From positions 1 to 9,801 of the forward strand of contig JAKMFM010000004.1 of NCBI GenBank assembly GCA_022425445.1: a stretch of DNA of 9,801 nucleotides, read 5' to 3'. Source of the DNA: Planktomarina sp. Lineage in GTDB: Bacteria > Pseudomonadota > Alphaproteobacteria > Rhodobacterales > Rhodobacteraceae. Shown here piece by piece: positions 1-6,966 of the stretch (its first letter is position 1; each line of letters begins with the position of its first letter). The notes under the pieces were generated by a model. The model saw nothing but the letters and a program-made list of their open reading frames with translations. It ran no database searches and was not told the DNA's origin. The position numbers were made by a program, and so were the translations under genes.

Positions 1-237
1 GCACTCGACACGCTCAAAATTTCACAAATCATTCGGAAGGTTATTGTGATTGAAGTCAGCGAGGAAGACACGTTGATCGGCACCTATCAAACGCAAATGT
101 TCGCCGGCGATCGGCGTGTTGTGGGACCCTATACATCCTCTGCCATGTTAAACCATAACGGGAAAACTTGGCGGATCAGCTCTATCATGAATGCTCTGGG
201 TCATCGCGATTGGACGACCCGAGAATACCTAACCTAG
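1..237 (+). CDS. Probable NTF2/SnoaL-like protein, C-terminal part only
   Basis: The frame is open from the first base of the window to a TAG at 235-237, so this is the last 78 codons of a gene that begins upstream. A GTG at 46 could be read as a start, but the frame continues before it without a stop, so I treat it as internal. The visible part alternates hydrophobic beta-strand-like stretches (KVIVIEV, TLIGTYQT, RVVGPYTSSAML, KTWRISSIMNALGH). This suits the final strands of the curved sheet in the NTF2/SnoaL (DUF4440-like) fold. That assignment comes from pattern memory, not from catalytic residues, so no function is proposed. The stop lies only 11 bases before the fadJ ATG and overlaps its ribosome binding site, which suggests one transcript and possible translational coupling. 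Confidence 0.6.
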   Translation, partial: ALDTLKISQIIRKVIVIEVSEEDTLIGTYQTQMFAGDRRVVGPYTSSAMLNHNGKTWRISSIMNALGHRDWTTREYLT

Positions 238-248
238 AGGCAGGTCGT

Positions 249-2432
249 ATGTCCGATTTCACCCAAACCCTTGATGCCGACGGTCTGGCCACCATCACCT
301 GGGATTGCCAGTCCCGGCCGATGAATGTCATGAGCACGCAGGGCTTCGCCGATCTCAGCGCCCTGATTGATGGGTGCCTCATCGATCCAGAGGTCAAAGG
401 GGTGATCATCACCTCCGCTAAGTCAGATTTTGCGGCGGGCATGGATTTGGCGGTGATCGCTGAGACAAAGGACATGCACCCAGAAAACCCCGCGCAGGGG
501 TGTTTCGAGATGGTTATGGAAATTCATAAAATCCTGCGCAAAATTGAACTGGCGGGTATGGAGCTCAAAACCAAAAAGGGTGGCAAGCCCATCGTCGCCG
601 TATTGCCTGGCACGGCACTTGGCATTGGGCTTGAGATCCCGCTGGCCTGCCACCACATCATTTGCGCCGATAACCCAAAGGCTAAAATTGGCCTGCCAGA
701 AATAAAAGTAGGCATCTTCCCCGGGGCTGGTGGCACAACCCGATTGGTGCGAAAAATGGGTGCGCTTGCGGCAAGCCCCTATCTGTTGCAAGGCAAGCTT
801 TGTTCACCGGCTGAGGCGCAAACAGCCGGGATCATTGATGCAGTCAGTGCCACCCCGCTTGCGGATGCAAAGGCATGGATCTTGGCGGCAAAAGACGCGG
901 ATCTGGTCAAGCCATGGGACGCCAAAGGCTATAAAATGCCCGGCGGCGCACCCTATCACCCGGCGGGCTTTATGACCTATGTCGGGGCCTCCGCGATGGT
1001 GAATGGTCAAACCATGGGCGTTTACCCAGCGGCGAAGGCGCTGTTGAGTGCGGTCTATGAGGGCGCCTTGGTGCCCTTTGATATTGCCCTAAAAATCGAG
1101 GCCCGGCAGTTTACATCGGTGATAATGAACCCCTCCTCGTCAAATATGATCCGCAGCCTGTTTCTGAACAAGGGCGCTCTGGACAAAGGCGCGGTGCGGC
1201 CAAAAGACGTGCCAGATCAATCTGTGCGCAAATTGGGAATTCTCGGGGCAGGAATGATGGGTGCGGGCATTGCTCTTGTCTCAGCGCAGGCCGGCATCGA
1301 GGTGGTGCTCATCGATCAAACACAAGAGGCAGCCGATCGGGGCAAAGCCTATGTCGCCAACTATTGCGACAAGGGGATTGCGCGTCGCAAATCAACCTCT
1401 GAGCAGAAAGATGCTCTGTTGTCGCGCATTGACGCAACAACCCACTATCAAGCTCTGACAGAGTGCGACTTGATCATCGAAGCCGTGTTTGAAGACCCAA
1501 AAATCAAGGCTGAGGTGACCCGTCAGGTAGAAGCCGTCATTGGTCCCGACAGTATTTTTGCCAGCAACACGTCAACTTTGCCCATTACGGAGCTCGCAAA
1601 AGCCAGCGCGCGGCCCGACCAGTTCATCGGCATCCACTTTTTCAGCCCTGTCGAGAAAATGGCGCTGGTGGAAATTATCAAAGGCGCAGAGACCGGCAAT
1701 CGAGCGGTGGCCAAAGCCATGGACTTTGCACGGCAAATTCGCAAAACCCCGATTGTGGTGAATGACGCGCGGTTCTTTTACGCAAACCGGTGCATCATCC
1801 CCTATATCAATGAAGGGCTGCGCATGCTCCATGAGGGCGTTGAGCCCGCCCTGATAGAGAATGCCGCCAAGCTGATGGGAATGCCCCTTGGCCCGCTTCA
1901 ATTGAACGACGAGACGTCTATTGATCTCGGGGTCAAAATTGCCAAGGCCACAAAAGCCGCCATGGGCGTAGATTACGACAATGAACAGGCCGATGAGGTC
2001 TTGTTTTGGCTCTTCGACCAAGGCCGACTTGGGCGCAAGTCGTCAGCTGGGTTTTATGACTATGATGCCACCGGTAAGCGGCAGGGCCTCTGGCAAGGTC
2101 TGCGCGATCACTTCGGCAAAGAAAACGGAAATTTGGACCTTTTGGATGTCCAACACAGGCTCATGTTCGCCCAAAGCCTTGAGGCGGTGCGCGCATTGCA
2201 AGACGGCGTATTGATGGATGTGCGGGAGGGCGATGTCGGCGCGATTTTGGGTTGGGGTTTTGCCCCTTGGTCCGGCGGGCCGCTGTCTTGGCTGGACATG
2301 CTCGGCGCCGACTATGGGATCGCGCGCTGCGATGAGCTACAATCACGATATGGCTCCAGATTTGCCGCGCCCGAACTGCTTCGTACATTGGCAGAGGAAG
2401 GCAAAGGCTTTTACAGCTACTTCGCCGCGTGA
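249..2432 (+). CDS. fadJ: Bifunctional enoyl-CoA hydratase/3-hydroxyacyl-CoA dehydrogenase (FadJ-type)
   Basis: A 727-residue beta-oxidation multifunctional protein that hydrates 2-enoyl-CoA and oxidises 3-hydroxyacyl-CoA with NAD in the cytoplasm. The first ~190 residues are a crotonase domain. The oxyanion-hole stretch FAAGMDL is present, as are the two catalytic glutamates E129 (in GIGLE) and E151 (in GLPE); their 22-residue spacing is as in mitochondrial trifunctional protein alpha. The dehydrogenase domain starts near residue 328 with the Rossmann motif GAGMMG (333-338). It continues with E411 in IIEAVFED and the catalytic histidine H463 in GIHFFSP. The C-terminal 3HCDH domains follow from about residue 520. 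The frame stays open back to 168, but ATG 249 is preferred: GAGG at 237-240 sits 8 bases before it and the protein then begins at the usual place. No thiolase gene is in the window. FadB rather than FadJ is possible by name; the family assignment is secure. Confidence 0.95.
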   Translation: MSDFTQTLDADGLATITWDCQSRPMNVMSTQGFADLSALIDGCLIDPEVKGVIITSAKSDFAAGMDLAVIAETKDMHPENPAQGCFEMVMEIHKILRKIELAGMELKTKKGGKPIVAVLPGTALGIGLEIPLACHHIICADNPKAKIGLPEIKVGIFPGAGGTTRLVRKMGALAASPYLLQGKLCSPAEAQTAGIIDAVSATPLADAKAWILAAKDADLVKPWDAKGYKMPGGAPYHPAGFMTYVGASAMVNGQTMGVYPAAKALLSAVYEGALVPFDIALKIEARQFTSVIMNPSSSNMIRSLFLNKGALDKGAVRPKDVPDQSVRKLGILGAGMMGAGIALVSAQAGIEVVLIDQTQEAADRGKAYVANYCDKGIARRKSTSEQKDALLSRIDATTHYQALTECDLIIEAVFEDPKIKAEVTRQVEAVIGPDSIFASNTSTLPITELAKASARPDQFIGIHFFSPVEKMALVEIIKGAETGNRAVAKAMDFARQIRKTPIVVNDARFFYANRCIIPYINEGLRMLHEGVEPALIENAAKLMGMPLGPLQLNDETSIDLGVKIAKATKAAMGVDYDNEQADEVLFWLFDQGRLGRKSSAGFYDYDATGKRQGLWQGLRDHFGKENGNLDLLDVQHRLMFAQSLEAVRALQDGVLMDVREGDVGAILGWGFAPWSGGPLSWLDMLGADYGIARCDELQSRYGSRFAAPELLRTLAEEGKGFYSYFAA

Positions 2433-2460
2433 CCCGCCTCAGAACCGGTGCATTGATGCC

Positions 2461-3363
2461 TTAATCTTCCGCCGCATTGGAACGAATGGCGATGACAATC
2501 CCAGTCACGATGATGACGCCGATACCGACGAACCCCAAAGGCCCGAGGCGATCGCCAAACAACACCCAAGCTGTGGTACTGGCGAAAATCAACATAGAAT
2601 ATTCAAAGATCGAGACATAGGTCACCTCACCTATGAGATAGGCTTTCATAATGAATCCGATACCAATCAACGAAAACACCGCCTGAATAACGATCCACAT
2701 CCATACACTTGCGGAGGGCCAAACCCAGGCGCGCGTGAGATAACTGTCTGGATTACCTGGGTAGAAATAAAGGTAGACGACCCCCAAAGCTCCAAAAATC
2801 AGCATCAAAAACATATAGGACCAAAGCAAGGCGACAGCGCTTTCACCTTCGCACCATTTGCGGGTGGCCACATTGCCGAAAGCATACATCAGCCCAGCCG
2901 AAACTGGGATCAAATTTGCCCAGCTTAATCCGCCCACATCTGGTTTGAGAACCAATAGCGTGCCCAAAAATCCTAAACATGCCGTGGCGAGGCGAATGGG
3001 CCCGATGCGCCGACGCGACCAAACAGCATCTATGAACATCACCAAAACCGGCGCCGTGAAAAGACCTGCCGCTACGGCCGAAATGGGAAAGAACCCCAAA
3101 CAGCCAAAATAGACAAACATGGCTCCCGACAAAAACATATTGCGCCCCAAGACCGGCAAAATGCGCAAGGGGCGCAACGTCCAGCCCACCATCAGACCAA
3201 AACTTACAATAACGGGAACAGCGATCATGCTGCGCAGAAAGTGAAATTGCCACAGGCTCACTTCCACAGCGATATAGGTGATGAAATTATCGATCACTCC
3301 AACCGTGGCCATGCCAGTCACCATAAAGAGAATTGACGCAACTGTATTTGTTTTTTGATCCAT
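2461..3363 (-). CDS. DMT superfamily (EamA-type) transporter
   Basis: A 300-residue, very hydrophobic inner-membrane protein with about ten membrane segments. It is arranged as two similar halves (roughly residues 8-138 and 150-293), the layout of EamA-domain proteins of the drug/metabolite transporter superfamily. Visible family-like features are the loop rich in Trp and Arg after the second segment (GWTLRPLRILP), the run GLFTAPVLVMFIDAVWSRRRIG near the end of the first half, and VTYVSIFEYSMLIFASTTAWVLFGD in the second half. Length is normal. The substrate cannot be read from sequence; relatives export amino acids or other metabolites. The ATG at 3363 has no clear Shine-Dalgarno sequence upstream, so a start a few codons later (for example Met14) is possible. 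The stop faces the fadJ stop with only 28 bases between them; no convincing shared terminator is visible. The gene is divergent from the acyl-CoA synthetase. Confidence 0.87.
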   Translation of the reverse strand: MDQKTNTVASILFMVTGMATVGVIDNFITYIAVEVSLWQFHFLRSMIAVPVIVSFGLMVGWTLRPLRILPVLGRNMFLSGAMFVYFGCLGFFPISAVAAGLFTAPVLVMFIDAVWSRRRIGPIRLATACLGFLGTLLVLKPDVGGLSWANLIPVSAGLMYAFGNVATRKWCEGESAVALLWSYMFLMLIFGALGVVYLYFYPGNPDSYLTRAWVWPSASVWMWIVIQAVFSLIGIGFIMKAYLIGEVTYVSIFEYSMLIFASTTAWVLFGDRLGPLGFVGIGVIIVTGIVIAIRSNAAED

Positions 3364-3380
3364 TTGTTATGCATGGGCTC

Positions 3381-3408
3381 TTGAAATCATCTGCACAAGA
3401 GCGATAGT
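3381..3408 (+). promoter_or_regulatory. Possible sigma-70-type promoter for the acyl-CoA synthetase
   Basis: TTGAAA at 3381-3386 (five of six matches to TTGACA) is followed after 16 bases by GATAGT at 3403-3408 (four of six to TATAAT). Transcription would begin near 3415, leaving a short leader of about 20 bases before the ATG at 3434. The strong GAGGGAGGA ribosome binding site lies at 3418-3426. This is the best match in the 70-base divergent region but rests on consensus matching alone. Confidence 0.33.
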
Positions 3409-3433
3409 GCGCAAAACGAGGGAGGAATGCGAC

Positions 3434-5059
3434 ATGGGATGGATGGCGGACGAGACCGGTTTGGACAAATGCCAGGCAAATTATGTGCCGCTCACGCCTT
3501 TGTCGCATCTGAAACGCGCCGCCTCGGTCTTCGCGGACCACATTGCCGTGGTCTATGGCTCCCATCGTGCCACCTACAGCCAATATCACACGCGGGTGAG
3601 CCAATTGGCCAGCGCCCTAACCGGATTGGGCGTCCAGCCTGGTGATGTGGTCGCAACGTTACTCCCAAATATCACAGCGCAAATTGAAGCCAGCTTTGGC
3701 GTGCCGGCATGTGGTGCTGTTTTAAACACCATCAACACCCGGCTGGATGTCGACACGCTTACCTATATTTTTGAACATGGGGAGGCCAAAGTTATTTTGG
3801 TCGATAGCCAATTTCTCGCGCCGGTTGAGGCGGCCGTTGCCGCTCTGAACACACCCAAGCCGCAAATCGTTGAGGTGGCAGATCAAGAGGCTGGTTTTAA
3901 GACTTCTGGCCGGTATCTAGAATATGAGACGCTGCTCACGCGCGGCGATGCACAGGCCCCGTGGATCATGCCGAAAGATGAATGGGAGAGCCTCGCACTC
4001 AACTACACATCCGGCACAACAGGCCGACCCAAAGGCGTGGTTTATCATCACCGTGGCGCCTATTTGATGACCATGGGCACACCAATCAGTTGGCGCATGA
4101 CCCTCCAGCCCGTGTTCATGGCCATCGTGCCGTTATTTCACTGCAATGGCTGGAACCACACTTGGATGATGCCACTTTTAGGCGGCACCGTCGTCGGGTG
4201 CAGAGATATTTCAGCCAAAGCAATTTATGATGGCATCGCAGATGAAGGTGTCAGCCATTTTGGCGGTGCGCCGATTGTGCTCAACATGATCGTAAACGCT
4301 GCCGACGGTGATCGGCGCAGCTTTGATCATCAAGTTGAGGTCTTTACCGCAGGCGCCCCACCCGCTCCGGCGACTTTGGCCGCCATTGGGCAAATGGGTT
4401 TTAATGTCACACAGGTCTACGGGCTGACCGAGACCTATGGGCATGTGGTGGAATCGCTTTGGAACCCAGCCTGGGATGCTTTGCCCGCAGAAGAGCAATC
4501 GTCCCGTAAGGCCCGCCAAGGCATCGCCATGCCAATGATGGACTTGACCACGGTTGTCGATGACACAGGCCAGCAAATTGCGATGGATGGCGCCACCCAG
4601 GGCGAAATCGTCATGCGTGGCAACGCGGTCATGAAGGGCTATTACAAAAACCCCGAAGCAACGGCTAAGGCATTTTCTGGTGGGTTTTTCCACTCCGAAG
4701 ACATCGCCATTCAACATCCCGATGGCATGATGCAGATTGCCGACCGGATGAAAGATATCATCATCTCAGGCGGTGAGAATATTTCAAGCATTGAGGTCGA
4801 AGGCGCTATAATGGCCCATCCGGCCGTGAGCCTATGCGCCGTTGTGGCCAAACCCGACGATAAGTGGGGCGAAGTGCCCTGCGCATTTGTCGAGCTGCTT
4901 GAGGGAAAATCGGCCACAGAGGCTGAAGTGATCGCCTTTGTGCGTGGGCGACTGGCCGGGTTCAAAACCCCCAAGCGCATCATCTTCCAAGAGCTGCCCA
5001 AAACATCAACGGGCAAAATTCAAAAATTCGAGCTTCGCGGTATCGCAAAAACAGCCTAA
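3434..5059 (+). CDS. AMP-forming acyl-CoA synthetase
   Basis: A 541-residue adenylate-forming ligase that activates a carboxylic acid to its acyl-AMP and then to the acyl-CoA. The ATP/AMP signature TSGTTGRPKG is at 192-201 and YGLTET at 329-334. The ribose-binding aspartate is D423 (HSED), the hinge region is DRMKD at 437-441, followed by IIISGGENIS, and the catalytic lysine is K528 in TSTGK near the C-terminus. All core motifs are intact and the length is usual. The N-terminus (NYVPLTPLSHLKRAASVF) resembles the subgroup containing plant AAE/BZO1-type ligases, so a short- or medium-chain or aryl acid is more likely than a long-chain fatty acid. This is inference; a DmdB-like role is also conceivable. 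The frame opens at GTG 3407, but ATG 3434 is chosen because GAGGGAGGA lies 7 bases upstream of it. Confidence 0.93.
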   Translation: MGWMADETGLDKCQANYVPLTPLSHLKRAASVFADHIAVVYGSHRATYSQYHTRVSQLASALTGLGVQPGDVVATLLPNITAQIEASFGVPACGAVLNTINTRLDVDTLTYIFEHGEAKVILVDSQFLAPVEAAVAALNTPKPQIVEVADQEAGFKTSGRYLEYETLLTRGDAQAPWIMPKDEWESLALNYTSGTTGRPKGVVYHHRGAYLMTMGTPISWRMTLQPVFMAIVPLFHCNGWNHTWMMPLLGGTVVGCRDISAKAIYDGIADEGVSHFGGAPIVLNMIVNAADGDRRSFDHQVEVFTAGAPPAPATLAAIGQMGFNVTQVYGLTETYGHVVESLWNPAWDALPAEEQSSRKARQGIAMPMMDLTTVVDDTGQQIAMDGATQGEIVMRGNAVMKGYYKNPEATAKAFSGGFFHSEDIAIQHPDGMMQIADRMKDIIISGGENISSIEVEGAIMAHPAVSLCAVVAKPDDKWGEVPCAFVELLEGKSATEAEVIAFVRGRLAGFKTPKRIIFQELPKTSTGKIQKFELRGIAKTA

Positions 5060-5150
5060 GGGCGAGCGAACATCAGCGCAGTTCGCCACAAGCCATTGCG
5101 TCATTGCGCAGATCAACCTATCTTGCGGGAAAGAGGCAGAGCAGGCCCTT

Positions 5151-6056
5151 ATGACCGCACTTAAAGCATATGACCGGCTGGAATGTACCGGCCTTTGGCG
5201 CAGCGGCCCTGCGATGCAAAGGCGTGAGGTCGTGGTCTCTTGCGGCCAAGCCACCTTGATTTTGACGGATATGCAAAACCGCCCGCTGGCCCATTGGTCT
5301 TTGGCCGCGATCGATGTTCAAACCCATAAAGAGGATGCAGCAACCCTAAGACCAGCGCCCGGCTCAGAAGAAAGTTTGGAAATTTCCGATAAACCCATGC
5401 TTGAAGCCCTGCTCAAGGTTCAAAAAGCCATTGATCGCAGCCGGCCACATCCCGGCAGATTGCGTTTCATTCTTGCAGCTTCCAGCGTTGTCCTTCTCAG
5501 CTTTGCAACCCTAATCTGGGGCCCGCAAGCCATGGTCAGCTATGCAAGCAATGTCTTACCGGAGGCCAAGCGCGTGCAACTTGGCCAAGGGCTGGCAGAG
5601 CGTATTGGCCAGTTGGCCGGCCCCTATTGCACCAGCCCTGAAGGCATCCGCAGCGCGGCACTTCTCATGGAGCGCCTTGCACCGAACGCCGCACTTGAGC
5701 TGCGCGTCTTGCCCGGTCAACGCACCGCTCCAATTATCTTGCCAGGCGGCAAAGTGATATTGTTTGATAATATGGTGGGGCAATCGGATGATCCAGCGGT
5801 GACGGCAGGCTATGTCGCCTCCGCCATAGCAACTTTAAATGCATCAGATCCGCTCGGCACCTACCTGCAAGAGGCCGGACCATTCGTCTCTATCAGCCTG
5901 ATCACCTCAAACGAGCTCTCAAACCGGCAGGTGAACCAACTGGCAAAAATTGCCCTGTCAGATCAGCGCGGACCCGCATCGACCCTACACCCCCCCACAC
6001 CCCCGCTCCCCGACGGCGCATGGCTCGGCCTACAAGCGATTTGCACCCCTCGGTGA
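5151..6056 (+). CDS. Single-pass membrane protein with degenerate M48-peptidase-like C-terminal region
   Basis: A 301-residue protein of unknown function. Residues 1-100 form a soluble domain beginning MTALKAYDRLECTGLW, with short beta-like stretches (REVVVSCGQATLILTD). One hydrophobic segment at about 105-123 probably crosses the inner membrane, leaving the rest outside the cytoplasm. Residues 195-226 (ILPGGKVILFDNMV, then an Asp-rich turn and a helix) resemble the region of M48 metallopeptidases just before and across HExxH. Here the expected position reads VASAI (222-226), so zinc cleavage is unlikely. I recall similar proteins from Rhodobacteraceae, generally longer at the C-terminus. The frame is open back to 4938 inside the ligase gene, but ATG 5151 gives the familiar N-terminus and has AAGAGG upstream (about 5131-5136). 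A weak promoter (TTGCGT 5096, TATCTT 5119, spacer 17) may lie in the 91-base gap. Confidence 0.83.
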   Translation: MTALKAYDRLECTGLWRSGPAMQRREVVVSCGQATLILTDMQNRPLAHWSLAAIDVQTHKEDAATLRPAPGSEESLEISDKPMLEALLKVQKAIDRSRPHPGRLRFILAASSVVLLSFATLIWGPQAMVSYASNVLPEAKRVQLGQGLAERIGQLAGPYCTSPEGIRSAALLMERLAPNAALELRVLPGQRTAPIILPGGKVILFDNMVGQSDDPAVTAGYVASAIATLNASDPLGTYLQEAGPFVSISLITSNELSNRQVNQLAKIALSDQRGPASTLHPPTPPLPDGAWLGLQAICTPR

Positions 6057-6223
6057 GGACGCAGGTAGTGTGACTACAAATTGCGTTTTATCGGCCTCAC
6101 CCGAAAATTTGATCACGAAAACCTAGGGTTGCGGCCAAGGGATCATCATCGCATTCGCCAGAAACTGCCTGGCGCAACATGGGTATAAACGGCTGGCTGC
6201 CCGCGCCATAGCATTAATCCGGC
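6057..6223. other. Convergent intergenic region with weak inverted repeats
   Basis: This is the space between the ends of the membrane-protein gene and upp. GGTGAGG (6052-6058) and CCTCACC (6095-6101) are exact inverted repeats around a 36-base spacer. Inside that spacer GTAGT-GTG-ACTAC (6065-6077) can fold, with GTTTTA about eight bases later. Nearer to upp, CGCCAG (6156-6161) pairs with CTGGCG (6169-6174) across a 7-base loop, without a T-run on either strand. These may act as weak or Rho-assisted termination points, but none is a textbook intrinsic terminator. Confidence 0.3.
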
Positions 6224-6850
6224 TCACTTCGTCCCAAACATCCTGTCGCCCGCGTCGCCGAGGCCCGGTAAAATATAGCCGATATCGCTGAGGCATTCGT
6301 CAACCGCGGCGGTCGTGATATCAACATCGGGATGCGCCTCTTGCATACGAGCAATGCCTTCAGGGGCGGCCAAGAGGCAGAGAAATTTGACGTTGCATGC
6401 ACCCGCCTGTTTGAGCAAATCAATCGCCGCAACACTCGAATTTCCGGTGGCCAACATGGGATCAACTGCGATCACCACACGGTTTTGCAGGTCATCGGGT
6501 ACTTTGAAGTAATATTGCACTGGCTTCAGCGTCTTTTCATCCCGATAAAGCCCCACGAACCCCACCCTGGCTGAGGGAATCAATTCCAAAACACCATCCA
6601 GCAATCCATTTCCAGCCCTAAGAATAGAGACCAAAGCCAGCTTTTTCCCTGCTAGGACAGGCGCCTGCATAGAGCGCATCGGCGTTTCAATGTCGCGCAG
6701 CTCCAGCGGCAGATCCCGCGTCACCTCATAAGCAATCAGATGGCTGATTTCGCGCAGCAACTGGCGAAACTGATTGGTCGGTGTCGCCTTATCGCGCATC
6801 AAGCTCAGCTTATGCCTTACAAGCGGATGATCAACAATGGTGAGGGTCAT
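6224..6850 (-). CDS. upp: Uracil phosphoribosyltransferase
   Basis: A 208-residue cytosolic enzyme, the same length as E. coli Upp, which joins uracil to PRPP to give UMP and pyrophosphate in pyrimidine salvage. The PRPP-binding loop is DPMLATGNS (130-138), preceded by the hydrophobic strand VVIAV. SILRAGNG (75-82) is the conserved segment that helps to bind PRPP. The C-terminal uracil-binding segment GYILPGLGDAGDR is at 191-203. No key residue is missing. The N-terminus TIVDHPLVRHKLSLMR is typical and fixes the start at ATG 6850; the upstream GGGGC is only a modest ribosome binding site. It lies 116 bases after add on the same strand, so it may be the last gene of the deo-type operon or have its own promoter. 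With DeoA upstream it would recapture pyrimidine base as nucleotide. Confidence 0.97.
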   Translation of the reverse strand: MTLTIVDHPLVRHKLSLMRDKATPTNQFRQLLREISHLIAYEVTRDLPLELRDIETPMRSMQAPVLAGKKLALVSILRAGNGLLDGVLELIPSARVGFVGLYRDEKTLKPVQYYFKVPDDLQNRVVIAVDPMLATGNSSVAAIDLLKQAGACNVKFLCLLAAPEGIARMQEAHPDVDITTAAVDECLSDIGYILPGLGDAGDRMFGTK

Positions 6851-6966
6851 GCGGTTTGCCCCAAGTTGCTATGATTTTCCGGACCAATACTGGTGCAAAA
6901 TCGCCGTTATGACAATGCACCATCACCTCAACTGAGGTCATAGTTGCCATGCGGTGAAACTGACTT
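6851..6966 (-). other. add-upp intergenic region with overlapping inverted repeats
   Basis: This is the only sizeable gap within the minus-strand nucleoside cluster. TGGTGCA (6891-6897) and TGCACCA (6916-6922) are exact inverted repeats with an 18-base spacer. ACCTC-AACT-GAGGT (6925-6938) forms a short stem with a four-base loop. TATGAC (6908-6913) and GTCATA (6937-6942) are also inverted, giving an alternative to the other two. A weak -35-like TTGTCA lies at 6915-6910 on the minus strand without a good -10. The region could hold an RNA processing point, an attenuator or an operator. No T-run follows any stem on the minus strand, so a simple terminator is unlikely. Confidence 0.3.

Noticed and set aside
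168..248. Longer start for fadJ at 168
   Set aside because: It would overlap the upstream gene by 70 bases in another frame. ATG 249 has a good ribosome binding site and gives the usual N-terminus.
1572..2021. 149-codon minus-strand frame inside fadJ
   Set aside because: It is fully antisense to the dehydrogenase domain with conserved catalytic motifs and has no recognisable motif of its own.
2433..2460. Bidirectional terminator between fadJ and the transporter
   Set aside because: No stem longer than a few pairs and no T-run could be found in the 28 bases.
2218..2928. 236-codon plus-strand frame across the end of fadJ and the antisense of the transporter
   Set aside because: Its product is hydrophilic and of irregular composition, and it lies over two well-supported genes. 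It is a shadow.
5061..5087. Possible terminator after the acyl-CoA synthetase (GCGAAC...GTTCGC)
   Set aside because: The stem is only six pairs with a nine-base loop and no T-run follows.
5094..5108. Direct repeat CATTGCG-T-CATTGCG
   Set aside because: Two copies of seven bases, without further copies or symmetry, can occur by chance.
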